A stretch of DNA of 64,000 bases from Podila epigama (lineage: Eukaryota; Mortierellomycota; Mortierellomycetes; Mortierellales; Mortierellaceae), in assembly GCA_015679605.1 (NCBI GenBank), contig JAAAVE010000003.1, positions 1-64,000 on the forward strand. Reading direction: 5' to 3'. Shown here piece after piece: positions 45,963 through 57,229 of the stretch. Positions within the stretch are counted from its first letter, which is position 1, and each line of letters opens with the position of its first letter. The translations under genes were made by a program, and so were the position numbers. Below the pieces are notes generated by a model, which was not told the DNA's origin, searched no databases, and was given only the letters and a program-made list of their open reading frames with translations.

Positions 45963-46582
45963 ATTGTCAACTTTTTTTTTACCCCCCCCCCCCGTTCCCT
46001 TTTCAGTTCATCTCGCATTTCCACCCTGTTGATCAGGGTGGCGCATGGCTGGCGCCAGAAAGAGCATTTGGCGCGACATGCTCCAAGCATTATTCTTCTT
46101 TTTTTTTTTTGTTTCATACTCTACAAAAAGCATTGCATCATATACATTTTAAAAAAAAGTTGTACAATACATACAATAAACATACGTTTAAAAATTAAAA
46201 ATAACTGCAGCCACTACAACATATGTAAGCAAGAACAAAAAGGCAAACAGAGGCTTTGGACAAAAAATACATGCAGAGGCTAACATGCAGCGGCTACGAG
46301 GCAAAGCAAAAGGTGACGAGGCCAAAGGATCAAATGAGAGAGGCAGTGGCACTATTCAGCATGGCATGGGACACACTCTTGCACTTGCCCCTCCCATGAA
46401 CAATGAACAATGAACGCCCGGGTCGCCCCACACACAGCTCCCTCGCGCGTTCCTACCCACTCATCGTGGCGAAATTGATAGGTGGTTAATCGTCATCACG
46501 TGCGCACTCATAAGTAAAAAAAAAAAAAAAAAAAAAAAAGAGCCTGACAGACTTGATCATTTCCATTCCTTACTTCAATTGC
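45963..46582. other. Intergenic, secreted-protein 3' flank / DUS4 5' flank
   Basis: 620 bp. T- and C-homopolymer runs follow the stop (45971-45995), AATAAA lies at 46175-46180, and a 23-bp poly-A run at 46517-46539. No gene seen. Confidence 0.5.
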
Positions 46583-48203
46583 ATGTCAAGAATGTCGGTC
46601 CCCACATCCAATGGCGCAATGCCGCGCACAGATATTATGCAACTGTTTTCAGTCAGAACTCGTCCGTTGAATGTCTGTGCACCCATGGTGCGTTATAGCA
46701 AGCTTCCTTTTCGCGAACTCGTCCGGAGGTACATACAATTTTTTTTTTCCCCAGCATGTTTGTCTGTTTTTTGCTTCGCCTGTGTCTTTGAACCTTCGTT
46801 TTCTGCAATCCGGCTTCAATCCCTCTCACTTCTCGCTGTCTTCACATACCTGTTCATTTTTTTTTAAAAAAATGCGTATATTCTTCCTGTCTCTTTTTCC
46901 ATTTCCGATTCAAAGCACAGATACAACTGTGATATCGTCTATACACCCATGATTCTGGCAAGTGTTTTCTCTGCCAGTCAGTATTCGCGCGACTGCGAAT
47001 TCACAACCAACCATCTCGATGATCCCGTGGTGATTCAATTCGCAGCCTCTAATGGTGTTGATCTTGCCAACGCTGCAGAACTCGCTGCACCCTATGTGAG
47101 TGCTATCGACATCAATTGTGGTTGCCCTCAGAAATGGGCGATTCAGGAAAAGATTGGGTCTCATCTCATGTCTGACCCCGAGACAGTTCGAGATATGATT
47201 CGGCAGACAAAGGCTAGAGTCAACGTGCCTTGTTCGATCAAGATCCGTATTCATAGAGACTTGAGGTAAAGGAAGAAAAAAGTTGTTTTTTGCTTTTTGA
47301 AGAGATGCTGAGCGAGAGCGAGAGGTGCAGATATAATTGTGGATGAATTGGTGACCATTTGATGCTTACTGGACAAGATTTTTTTTTCCATGATGAAATA
47401 GAGAAACTGAAGAGTTTGTCAAAAGGGCATTATCTGTGGGTGTCGATTTCATCACGGTCCATGGACGGACGAGGCGGCAAAAGTCCACGGAATCTGTTAA
47501 TATGGAAGGCATGAAACTCGTCAAAGAAGTCTCGACAGTACCTGTGATCGCCAATGGCGACGTCTTTTCCGTGAAGGATGCCCAGGACATTGTTGCGGTC
47601 ACTGGCGTTGATGGTATTAAAAAAAAAGAAGAAAGGAGAAAAGGAGAGAGACATGCAATCTCTCAAGGAAATTGATGTATACATTTTGGTGATGCTTTTG
47701 AAATGAACGGTTATAGGCATTAACGATACGTTTTTTTCGTCTTTCTTTCTTTCTTTCTTTCTTTCTGGGGTCAGGCACAATGTCAGCAAGAGGTATTCTT
47801 GAGAACCCAGCATTGTTTGCTGGTTATGATGTGACACCTTGGGAGTGCATCGAAGACTATGTAGATTTAGCACTGTCTTGTGGCACCAACGCCTTCATCT
47901 TTCACCATCATCTCATGTCCATGTTTGAGCATTCAATGAGCAATGCAGGTAGGCAACCGTCCTTTTATTCATTATGTGTTTTTTTTTCTCTCTTGATACG
48001 TACATTTCATAACAACCTCCCACATCTTTCCTTGGTCATTTTTAATGCCGTCTATAGAGCGTAGGACTTTCAACTCACTTACTTCAGTTTCATCGATCCT
48101 GGACCATCTACACGAATACTATGGACTCGACATAGCAGACAAGAGAAGGCGAAGGCCTTTGCGACCATTTCCTAAACCCTTGATAGCATGTAATAATATT
48201 TAA
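46583..48203 (+). CDS. DUS4: tRNA-dihydrouridine synthase DUS4
   Basis: Flavin enzyme that reduces uridine to dihydrouridine in the tRNA D-loop (positions 20a/20b in yeast). Model: 46583-46728, 46921-47265, 47402-47613, 47775-47948, 48058-48203; 340 residues against 367 in yeast Dus4. Signatures: NVCAPMVRYSKLPFRELVRRYNCDIVYTPM (FMN-binding start), AIDINCGCPQKWAI with the catalytic Cys, IKIRIHRDL, VDFITVHGRTRRQKS, VPVIANGDVFSVKDAQDIVAVTGVDGTMSARGILENPALFAG. These separate it from DUS1-3. A CTTT microsatellite lies just before exon 4. Confidence 0.93.
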
Positions 48204-48426
48204 CCTGATGAACATACAATTTGCATGACAGCGGTGAGCAGCGATGATTTTATTTTTCCTGCTAGTTTAAAGAATACAAATACAATGAAGCATATACAAG
48301 GGCGAGCTATGATACGAGAGGAGAAGAGAGACAGAGGAAGTGTGTGTGTGCGAAGGTGCGTATGTATGTGGCAGTGAGTAAATAGCAAATGGAAGAAGAA
48401 AAAAAGAAATATTTGGTATGTGGATG

Positions 48427-51165
48427 CTAGAGTTGAGCCATGGTATCCAACGCCAAGCCAACGCTCTGCATAAACAGGCGACATTGCTCAGGCGAGTGCC
48501 TTCCGCCAAGAACCACACTTGAGATGTATTCCCAACTGTCACCCTGTTGTCGACTTGTTGTGATCTTGAACATGTCCTTACAGGACCAATCAGGGAAGGC
48601 GCTCGGTTGTGTTACGAGTTGCATTTGATTATACAGATGCAGTCTCCGCTCTTGACGTAATTGCTGATAGGGACTTGGCGTGGAGATTTGCTCCGAAGAA
48701 GGCATGATGCTGGACAAGTTTTGAAGATTTGATGAGGTGACATGAAAGACCGAGCGCAAATCTTCAGAAGCCATTTGAAACTTCCTCAGGTTGTCTTGTC
48801 CAAAAAGGGCAGAGCTCATCCTGTCATCAGAAGCAAAGTTCTCTGTGTTCATGAACAAAGACAGGGCTTGATCACCCGACATTTGACTATGGCTTGAAAT
48901 GAGCGTTTGCTGTCTCGCTTCAGTATGCTTGTGAGGTACACCTCCGCCAACGAGCGACAGCATATTCGACATGTCAGGGTCGTCGATTATCATTGGATTG
49001 GTCATCGTTGCTCCAGGGTTGTTGTTCGGAGGGGGATGATAACCCATGGTATGAGATGTCGCACTCTCCACTGCCTGAGATGGTTGAAAGATAGGAGATG
49101 CCGAACTCGCCATTGTCTGTGGGTGTTGAAGGATTTGGTTTGCTGAACTCTCCATTGTCTGTGGCAGTTGAAGGACATGATGCGTCGAACTCTCAATCGC
49201 TTGTGGGTGTTGAAGGGTATGATTTGTTGAACTCTCCATTGTCTGTGGCAGTTGAAGGACATGAGGCGCCAAACTCTCAATCGTCTGAGATGGTTGAAGG
49301 ATACGACTTTCTGAACTCTCCATTGCTTGCGGCGCATTATGATCCACGACTTGCAGTGTTGTAACTTCCATTTGCTGAGGCGTGTCAAAGATTGATATAT
49401 GGGGTGGCTGAATACTCACTGATGGAGTGAGCTCAGTTTCCAGTCCCAGAGCAGGCTCGAAAGACGACGTGGGACGATCGGCAGGTTGCTGTGGCGAGGA
49501 TCTTTTCTTGAATTTGACCGAATATCGCGGAAAGGCTGGGGGACGGCCTAACGCTGCTGGTGCTGCCGTATCACTTGATAAACGAAACATAGGCGGTTGG
49601 GACGTAGAATGTTTCGAGATTGCACATTGTCGTCGAGCGACATCAGCATTTAGAGAAAGGTTCCTACGCTCTTGCTTTTGACGCTCCACTGTGCGACGCT
49701 TCTCGAGTCCTTGCTCCTGAATGAGCCGAATATTAGCTACCACTCGTTTCCTTCGAGCTTGTTCCTCTTCAGTGGTCCTGAGGTTCATGCTTCTGAATTG
49801 TTGTTGTTGACGATGATGCGGTTGTTGCTGTGGTTGCTGTGGTTGTTGTTGCTGTTGATTTTGTTCTTGTGGTTGTTGCTGTGGTTGTTGCTGTGGTTGT
49901 TGCTGTGGTTGTTGATGTTTTTGTTGTTTTTGTTGTTTTTGTTGTTTTTGTTGTTTTTGTTGTTTTTGTTGTTGGTGTTGTTGTAGCAGTTGTTGTAGCA
50001 GTTGTTGTAGCAGTTGTTGATGCTGTGGTTGTTGATGTAGTAGTAGTTGAAGTTGTAGCAGTTGTTGATGCAGTTGTTGTTGTCTTTGTTGTTGTCTTTG
50101 TTGTTGTTGGTGTTGTTGTTGTTGTTGTTGTTGTTGTTGTAGCAGTTGTTGATGCTGTGGTTGTTGTTGCTGTTGTTGCTGTTGCTGTTGTTGCTGTGGT
50201 TGTTGTTGCTGTGGTTGTTGTTGCTGTGGTTGTTGCTGTGGTTGTTGTTCTTGTGGTTGTTGTTCTTGTTCTTGTTGTTCTTGTTCTTGTTGTTCGTTTT
50301 GTTCGTTTTGTTCTGAACAAGATGAAGAAGAAATAGAAGGAGGAGGAGAAAGGGAAAAAGGTGGGAGAGGTTGCTGTGGCTCTGATGATGAAGCCACGTC
50401 GCTACACGGCTCGTGGCTTTTCATCTGTTGGCTTTGTTGCTGATTCTCTTTCATGTTCTCATCGGAATCCATGTCTTGTTGAACGTTTGTTTCATCTTCC
50501 GAGGTCGACCCTGTCTGGCCTTGTTCCTGTGATGGTGACTTCTGCTGCTGGTCCTGACTGGACGACCCGTCAAGCGCATGCGCACTGGGCTGTGAACATT
50601 CCAGACTCTGCATATTTGGCGTCTCAATGTCGACATAGTCTGCTTCAGATTCGTCCACTGGCCTTCCGTTTCCGAAATCGGTCCAAATCCGAAAGCACTC
50701 AGGACCTGATCCTTGATACAAAAGCGCATAATCATTCCATGGTATACCGTCCTCAGCATGCAGTTCGAATACTGATGTGCCTGGCTCTGCCTCTTCTCGG
50801 ACACTACCCTCGGAGGTCTCCAGTTTCTTTGCAAGCCAATTGCTTATAAATTCATGCACAGTCTTATCCAGCTGGTCCACATGATTCACCGTCCAGGTAT
50901 CCTTTAACGACGGATTGAGAACGCAATAGTATCGGTCAAAGGCATTATAACCAGCAACCGTCTCAATGTCACCCCAAGAACAACCCTCCTCGACCATGCG
51001 TCGAATCGTCGCATCGTGCTCCATGCCTGGCATCGATTCATCCGGATACTCAAATGGAAGCGAGGGCCGTAACTTCCACGAATAGTAGTATTTTGCCTTA
51101 TTTTCAAAGACAAGATACACCCGGGATCGAACAGTGGATTGCCTTGCAGTGGACTGCAACGTCAT
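48427..51165 (-). CDS. Very Gln-rich Myb-like protein
   Basis: Intronless, 912 residues. Start chosen at 51165 (MTLQSTARQSTVRSRV); the frame stays open upstream, but that part is microsatellite-derived. Residues about 35-110 hold a degenerate Myb/SANT pair (MVEEGCSWGDIETVAGYNAFDRYYCVLNPSLK and WTVNHVDQLDKTVHEF) resembling repeats 1-2 of the gene at 39099-41199. About 285-455 is almost pure Gln with His, Leu, Lys and Pro. About 610-715 holds tandem repeats of about 15 residues. The last 50 residues form another Myb-like helix set (WSCKDMFKITTSRQQGDSWEYISSVVL). Probably a transcription-related protein; activity unknown. Confidence 0.75.
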   Translation of the reverse strand: MTLQSTARQSTVRSRVYLVFENKAKYYYSWKLRPSLPFEYPDESMPGMEHDATIRRMVEEGCSWGDIETVAGYNAFDRYYCVLNPSLKDTWTVNHVDQLDKTVHEFISNWLAKKLETSEGSVREEAEPGTSVFELHAEDGIPWNDYALLYQGSGPECFRIWTDFGNGRPVDESEADYVDIETPNMQSLECSQPSAHALDGSSSQDQQQKSPSQEQGQTGSTSEDETNVQQDMDSDENMKENQQQSQQMKSHEPCSDVASSSEPQQPLPPFSLSPPPSISSSSCSEQNEQNEQQEQEQQEQEQQPQEQQPQQQPQQQQPQQQQPQQQQQQQQQQQQPQHQQLLQQQQQQQQQHQQQQRQQQRQQQLHQQLLQLQLLLHQQPQHQQLLQQLLQQLLQQHQQQKQQKQQKQQKQQKQQKHQQPQQQPQQQPQQQPQEQNQQQQQPQQPQQQPHHRQQQQFRSMNLRTTEEEQARRKRVVANIRLIQEQGLEKRRTVERQKQERRNLSLNADVARRQCAISKHSTSQPPMFRLSSDTAAPAALGRPPAFPRYSVKFKKRSSPQQPADRPTSSFEPALGLETELTPSVSIQPPHISIFDTPQQMEVTTLQVVDHNAPQAMESSESRILQPSQTIESLAPHVLQLPQTMESSTNHTLQHPQAIESSTHHVLQLPQTMESSANQILQHPQTMASSASPIFQPSQAVESATSHTMGYHPPPNNNPGATMTNPMIIDDPDMSNMLSLVGGGVPHKHTEARQQTLISSHSQMSGDQALSLFMNTENFASDDRMSSALFGQDNLRKFQMASEDLRSVFHVTSSNLQNLSSIMPSSEQISTPSPYQQLRQERRLHLYNQMQLVTQPSAFPDWSCKDMFKITTSRQQGDSWEYISSVVLGGRHSPEQCRLFMQSVGLALDTMAQL
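49020..49380 (-). repeat. 45-bp coding minisatellite
   Basis: About eight imperfect copies of a 45-bp unit coding for variants of QxPQTMESSxxHxLQ. Neighbouring copies differ by a few bases, which suggests recent slippage or unequal exchange. Confidence 0.85.
49795..50318 (-). repeat. Long CAA/CAG (poly-Gln) tract
   Basis: About 520 bp dominated by CAA and CAG codons on the minus strand, with blocks of AAACAA (QK), CCACAG and CAACTG variants. The opposite strand reads as a Val/Leu-rich shadow. Confidence 0.9.
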
Positions 51166-51556
51166 GGCAAATAATGTCCCGCAAAGGAAGGGAAAAATAG
51201 CACTTTTGTATCTTACTATCTTCTTTGGGGAGGTGTTTGAGTGTGTGGAGAATGTACAATAGAGTTTCAAGTGAATGTGGCCGGCTTTTGGAAACAAAAT
51301 GCAGATTCTAAACCGGCCTGAGAGGAATTGGTTGTGTAAATGTTGAATATAAAACGTATGTATGAATGTGTATGAATGTGTGCCTGAGTGGGCGTGTGTG
51401 CGAGTGTGTGAATGTGGGTGTGGAAATGGATGCGTGTGAAAGTGAAATGCAAGAGATGAATGCATGAATTAAACTACATTGCTCTCCTTTTCATTCTATG
51501 CAGGAGAAGAGAAGAAAACCTTTTTTTATGCAAGTAATAGCCCACACGTGATTTAT
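51166..51556. other. Intergenic, Gln-rich gene 5' / RING-CH gene 3'
   Basis: 391 bp with a TGAATGTGTG-type repeat at 51360-51420. No TATA box recognised. Confidence 0.5.
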
Positions 51557-54248
51557 TTATTGCACATCCAGCACCATGAGCTCTGCCTTGGCGAGGGCGC
51601 GACGCGTCATCCGGTTCACAAATTGGTAGGTAGTATAGATGGACCGGAAGAGGCCAAAAACAAGGATAACCACCATCAGTATCCCTCCTGCTCCAGCCTC
51701 GCGCTGACGCTCACCCCGCCGACGTCCTCCGCCCAGGCCAAAGCCGCCAATCCGAAAAATACCTCCACCACCACCCATCCACATGGTTGATAAGGCCAAC
51801 TGCAGGAACCCAATGATGCTCACAAAGAACGAGCCAAATACCATGTGCGTCTTATCAATCTGGAAGACTGCGCGCAAGCTTTCAGGCGTCTTGAAAATGA
51901 CAAAATCCTCTCTCATTTGTTCCAATTCGTCCTCATCAAACTCGTCCCTAGGATATGAACAGGGTAAGGAAAAAATTATGGTCAGGATGAGTTTTCGATG
52001 ACTATCTAGAGGGTGTGTACCTCTCGCATCAAGTATGTGATGTGTGTGAGAGAGAAGTATAACAGGAACCAGAGATACTTACAAGTTGGCTGGGTAGATA
52101 AACTCTTGCGCCTCGTCCATCGTCAAGTAGAGTAATAGCTTCATCGCGAAGCCTGCAGCAAAGACAGTCACGATAAAGACCACGATGGTCAACAAAAACA
52201 CTGTCAATGGGTGGGCAAGATAACGTGCAAAACTTGTGCGTCGGAATGAGAAGGCATATTTGCAGGTATCGCACTTGTAGTGACTCTCCTGCTTAGTGCT
52301 TCTTGCGCGCCATGCATTGAGACTAATAATCAACAAAATACACAGGTTGGTTTGGGGCCAATTTTCATATATGGGGGGTTGTTCATGCCAAAGACAGAAA
52401 GAAAGGATAAAGAAAACGGCAAAGAGAGAAACAATGGACGACAAAATGACATTACCATTCAACATGGACATATTTCATCGATCCTTTGCAAAGACAAGGT
52501 GAGATCAATCGTCCAAGAGTGTCTTCATCGTCCACATCACCAAGACAAATGCGGCATTGTCGTTCGTCTGCTGGCTGATCATTCACTGGCATGGCTGTTG
52601 TAGAGGCTGTTGTAGAGGCTGTTGTAGAGGCTGTTGCTGTGGAGCTACCTATCTCAGCGTCCAAGCCCAGGTTCAGTCCGCCTGGCATCGTCATTCTTTC
52701 CATTCCCACGAAAGTGCCGGGTCCAATGTCACGCTCTACACGTGTCTCGTGACGACGTCGCCGAAGATCTGATACAGGTTCATGCTCTATTGGTCGCTCA
52801 TCTTTAGCGGTATCACTGACGTCCTCGACTGTTATTTGGTACAGTGGTGTTGTGACTTGTGAATCAGGCGTTTTTGTTGACGTTGATGTTGATGACGATG
52901 GTACATGCAATATGTCTAGGGATGAAATGGCCTCTTTGAGCGTGCTCGTGGCATCTGTCTTTTCCTCGGACTCTTGAGTGTTGGTATTCTGCTCTAGGCC
53001 ATAGACCTTGTCGAAAACCGGGGCGAGTGCAGCAGTCACAGGAACGTTCAACTCTTGCGTAGTCTTGTCGTCTGCATTACGATCAGTGCTTGCTTTATCA
53101 TCACCACAGGAAACGTTTTGTTCATCTATGCTCAGATCATGTGCTGCGCCCAAATGGTCAAGGTTGTGCTGGACAGCCGCCTGAGGCTCCGAGATGACAG
53201 CGTCGTCTGTGTGCACGGGCGAAGATTCCCTGCTCGCTTCTTCACCTGTGGCTGCGACTTGTACAAAATCCGAGAGTGATGGGCTGGAAAAAGTCAACTT
53301 TGATGGAAGATTAGTGCCATCATTCACTCTTTCATGTTCTGTGGACGATATCACTATCTTTTCCGAAAAACCAGATGACTCTGTCGATGGCTCTGTTGCT
53401 TCCTTTGTTTGCTCTGTTGGTGCCTTTGTTGCTGCGTCTGTTGCTGCGTTTGTTGCTGCGTCTGTTGCTGCGTCTGTTGCTGCGTCTGTTGCTGCGTCTG
53501 TTGCTGCGTTTGTTGCTGCGTCTGTTGCTGCGTCTGTTGTTGTCTCTGATGCTGCGTCTGTTGCTGCGTCTGTTTTTGCGTCCGTTGTTGCGTCTGGTGC
53601 TGCTCCTGTCGATGTCTCTGACGATGTCTCTGATGATGTATCTGACAATGAATCCACCCCCACGCTTGTAGTTGCTTCAGAAGTAGAGCTAATTGGGGTC
53701 ATAGACATGGGTGCCAAGTCAGAAATGCTTGTCATAGAGTTTTTCCTGCTCTGGTCAGATAGGACGACTGAAGGGTTCAGGAGAGAATACTCTGAACTGG
53801 AAGACTCTGCAGACTTGGGGCGAGTCTCGTCCTCGACCATGTCCTCGGGCGGTTCTCCAATCGAGTCAGCAAGTTCCGCGGATAGGAGTGATGGGATTGT
53901 GGAGATGTGAAGGATGGGTTGAGGTCTGGAAGTCGACGTCTTTTCAAATAAAGCTTTGTCGTGGTCGGGCAAAGGGTTTGGTGTGGATATGCCAGTACTG
54001 GGAAGGTGGGTGGTAGTAGTCATGGGGAAGCTGGTCGAGGTCGTGGTGGTGGTTGTTGGGCTGGGCTTGTTCGCTGTTGGTATTTGCTGGTCTGAGGCAT
54101 TGGGGTCCGTGGGCTTGGGCCCTAGCATGTCAATCCAGTCCTCGGCCACCACCTGGTCATACTCCGTGTCGTCGTCGTCCGGGAACTCTTGGGTGTTTGA
54201 CACGGCGTGGGCCGAGATGGATGTATTCCCTGTTGAATGGCTTGCCAT
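51557..54248 (-). CDS. RING-CH (MARCH-type) membrane E3 ubiquitin ligase
   Basis: Model: 54248-52456, 52322-52083, 51947-51557; 807 residues. Residues 1-560 are disordered, with Ser/Thr/Asp-rich stretches and an ATDA tandem repeat. About 585-635 is a C4HC3 RINGv domain: CRICLGDVDDEDTLGRLISPCLCKGSMKYVHVE, then CLNAWR across the splice, then KCDTCKYAFSF. The exon junction falls in the Cys codon of VHVEC. After it: two hydrophobic segments (FLLTIVVFIVTVFAAGFAMKLLL and FGSFFVSIIGFLQLALSTMWM) and a third (GGILMVVILVFGLFRSIYTTY). The architecture fits the fungal Ssm4/Doa10- or MARCH-like ER/Golgi ligases, but with fewer membrane spans than Doa10 (about 14). Target unknown. Confidence 0.87.
53392..53640 (-). 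repeat. 12-bp coding minisatellite (ATDA)n
   Basis: About 15 near-perfect copies of a 12-bp unit encoding Ala-Thr-Asp-Ala with sporadic Asn or Glu changes, in the disordered part of the RING-CH gene. Confidence 0.9.
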
Positions 54249-55290
54249 TTGCAACGTTGAAGTGTGCTTTGGAGGCAATGAGACACAAAAGTGTGAGAAA
54301 TGGCGGTGGTTTTGTTGTAATGGAAGTAGTTGTTGTAGAATGTGTGGATGTAAGAACGTAATGAGGAGAAGAAGGACGAAGAAGAAGAAGAAGAAGAAGA
54401 GAAACGACGAAAAGAACAACAGAAAAGAAAAAAATGGACAAAGCTGAGCATTGGTCTCGCTTTATGAGGGTGCCACGTTCGACGATCGATCGTCCCTTTT
54501 GGTTTGACGAAAGCCGACTTTGACGTATGCCAAAATGAACGTCACACCCACCCATGTCTACATGTCTTTAGTGCGGACACATGCTCGTATATCTCCGTGT
54601 CCACACTTTTGTCCACACCCATCCACTGTCCATACACACACTGCAATGCCATAATACTATTCTTTGGGAATCATACCCAGTACTGCGGTATCTTCTCGAT
54701 GTGTGGAGTCGACTTTTTACCCCCTCTTCTCACTTCTCACTTCTCACTTCTCACTTCTCACTTCTCTCCTCAAATATCGCATTCCTGTCTTTTTGTGTGC
54801 CCACGAGGGCTTTTAATTCCCAGTGAGACGAACAAAGGGTGTATGTGGAGAAATGACGAGGCAAAAGGGGTGTGTGCGTCTGTGTGTCTCGATGTGAATC
54901 ATCGAAATATGCAATGGACAGGTACAATCGCTTCGCGTCGCATGATTCCCTATCCTATCCACCACCTTTTTTTTTCTTCCTTCCTTTTGACATGTATTTC
55001 TTGTCTTCGTCACTTTTTTTTTCTTTCTCGCCCCCATCCCGCAACAGAACCGTTGAAGATCACATTTTTTGGTTTTTATTTCAAGTATTGTACAGGTATG
55101 AGATAGAATGAAATCAACTTTTTTTGGGAACTTTTTTTTTAAAAGGAAGTGTAGAACAATGAAAATGACAATGATGATTGCAAGAGACACAAGCCCACAT
55201 TACTTTGAGCAAGGTCGAAAAAAAAAGAGTGAAAAAAGTAGCACGAACAGAATGCAAAAAAAAAGAGACATGACAAACTGATTCCTGCTC
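54249..55290. other. Intergenic, RING-CH 5' / RPF1 3'
   Basis: 1042 bp. It contains a GAA run (54380-54400), a perfect CTTCTCA heptamer repeat (54725-54766) and several poly-T runs. A 200-codon open frame on the plus strand crosses these repeats; its composition (His, Phe, Ser) follows the repeats, so I do not call it. Confidence 0.5.
54725..54766. repeat. Heptamer CTTCTCA tandem repeat
   Basis: Six nearly perfect copies of CTTCTCA, upstream of the RING-CH gene. Confidence 0.9.
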
Positions 55291-56754
55291 CTACAAAAAG
55301 AACTTGCGACGACTCGTCTCCATCTCTGGCTTGAACATCCATTCGTGCTCTCCTTTGCGGTCAAATGTTCCTTTTTGAAGCCACTTGAGCTTCAGGGTGA
55401 AGCGAGGTCCCAACTCCTGCAAGTTCACGCGTTTGGCGTTCTTGAACATGTATCTGAAAATGGACAAGGAACAGACATGGAGTCAGCAAGGATCCACCAA
55501 AAAAAACCAACAATCTCATCCGAGAAGAGAACATCCCTGCACATAAAATCCAAAATCCAGGCAGTTTACTTACCGGTGTCTCCTGAAAAAGATAAAGTCG
55601 CGTTGGTTGTGCAAGGTGGCGACCTGACGACCTTGGAACTCGGGAACATGTGGGAACAGAGCTGTAAACATTCTTCCGATGGTGTGTCCGAGACGAGTGT
55701 TAAAGTTGTTGAGAATCAATTCTGGTTTATGAGATGATGTCCTTCCGTGGCCTTCAATGTCCTTGCTGAGAGCGATGGAGCTCAGTTTGAAGTGTGCAGT
55801 GGGTCCATTAGGCAAATGAATCAAAGTAAGGGCATCTATTTGACGAAAGAAGAACCATACCAAGGGAGCGGGTTGTAGCGGTAGAAGAGGTCAGAATCTG
55901 TTCGTTTTTAGTTCCTGGCGAACACCAGAATAAAGAAATGAAAACAAAAGAGACGAAAACTTCGCCAGATACATCATCACGCCCCCGCGATTTTTGTTGT
56001 TATTTCCCATGACTTCTTACTTGGCTCTTTCCTGTCCTCGTTTATGACCATGATGTCTGTAAAGTCGCGATTCTTTGAAAACTCAATGATGTGACGCATC
56101 TCAAATTGGGGCTTGCGCTTGACAAAGTGCGTGTTAGGAAAGATGTCAACAAGCTCGGTGGCAAACTCATAAACAGACTATGATATATAATGGAAGATAT
56201 CACCAAAGATGAACATAAGTATGTTTGTTATACACATAAACGCAGACCGACCAAACAATAAAAGTGAGCTGAATCTGTGCAACATTGGCCAAAAAGAATA
56301 TAATAAACATACAGCACTTGGTCCCTTGCTCGTCGTAATCAGGATCTTTGGTGTAAGTCCATTTTGAAAATATTCCGCAAACTCGTCCGTTGCTTCATCC
56401 GCTGCGACTTCCTCGTCTTCATCAACCATGGTCTCATCAAACTCACGAGTGTTTTCAAGTGTGTTGGGTACATTCTCGGCCAAACGTTTCTAAAAACCAT
56501 TTCAAAAGAGTGTCAGGTCAGCATAAGGTAAACGTAGACACTCCAAGGACAGTGATCCAGCTTCATCAGAATGAAGGAAAGTACTCCCTCCGTTAAATCG
56601 TTTTGTATAATACCTCTTTCTTTTCAGGGTTAGAGCCCTCTTCTTTCTGAAGGGCAGTGCGACGGTCCCTCTTCTGTTTAGCCTTTGCAACCTTTTGCTT
56701 CGCGTACAACTCCTCTCGCTTGAGCTTGTTCTTGATAGTATTGATTTCAACCAT
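55291..56754 (-). CDS. RPF1: RPF1, Brix-domain ribosome production factor
   Basis: Nucleolar pre-60S assembly factor of the Brix family. Model: 56754-56614, 56489-56313, 56177-56021, 55835-55574, 55453-55291; 299 residues against 295 in yeast Rpf1. N-terminal basic coil [26 protein letters not shown]. Brix domain from [13 protein letters not shown] through [91 protein letters not shown], to [20 protein letters not shown] and the end [11 protein letters not shown]. The motif [10 protein letters not shown] with the ending TSRRKF separates RPF1 from IMP4 and RPF2. Divergent from SMC1. Confidence 0.95.
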
Positions 56755-57229
56755 GGTTGGATATACGTTGGTGCTAATAGGCAGTCTTCTTCCTGGGTAT
56801 TATTTGTGGAGTGGAATGATGCAAGTGAAGAAGCAGGAGGATGAACGGATGACCTTTGCAAAGGTTGATGGAAGGGTTGACAGATGCTTTTGATAAATAC
56901 CAACCAAAAAAAAAAAAGAAAAGAAAAAAAAGAAAATCGTCAACAAACAAGCTCAGCAGTCACCAAATCACAAACCCCTTAAATACGCCACCATTTGCCT
57001 CGTTCTGCCTCTTCAACAAAAGTCGCCCTTTTTTTTCAGTCAACGCACTTTTTTTCTCCTCCACTCCCCCACTTTTACACGCTCATTACATCTCCCTGTT
57101 CGAACCAGCGCTTGCTCGCTGTTCTCTCTTCATCACTCTTTTCCTCGCCCTCACTCATTCAAAAGGAATATAATTTCTCAAAAGTCGATTCATTCAATAC
57201 CACCGGACACACTTTTCAGCTCTGGCAAG
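56755..57229. promoter_or_regulatory. Divergent promoter RPF1 / SMC1
   Basis: 475 bp; A-rich (56908-56936) then a long pyrimidine-rich leader before the SMC1 ATG. No clear TATA box. Confidence 0.5.

Noticed and set aside
49830-50336. 168-codon plus-strand frame rich in Val
   Set aside because: It is the complement of the poly-Gln tract of the minus-strand gene (CAA/CAG read as TTG/GTT/CTG).
51166-51465. In-frame N-terminal extension of the Gln-rich protein
   Set aside because: Derived from a TGTG/GAATG microsatellite (His/Thr/Phe-rich) and continues without conserved sequence; the ATG at 51165 starts the recognisable part.
54504-55106. 200-codon plus-strand open frame
   Set aside because: Runs through the CTTCTCA repeat and poly-T stretches; composition is repeat-driven, with no family resemblance or splice support.
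55861-55914. Possible 54-nt frame-keeping cassette exon in RPF1
   Set aside because: Flanking GT-AG signals exist, but the second intron would be only 25 nt, too short for splicing, and skipping it gives the family consensus [13 protein letters not shown].
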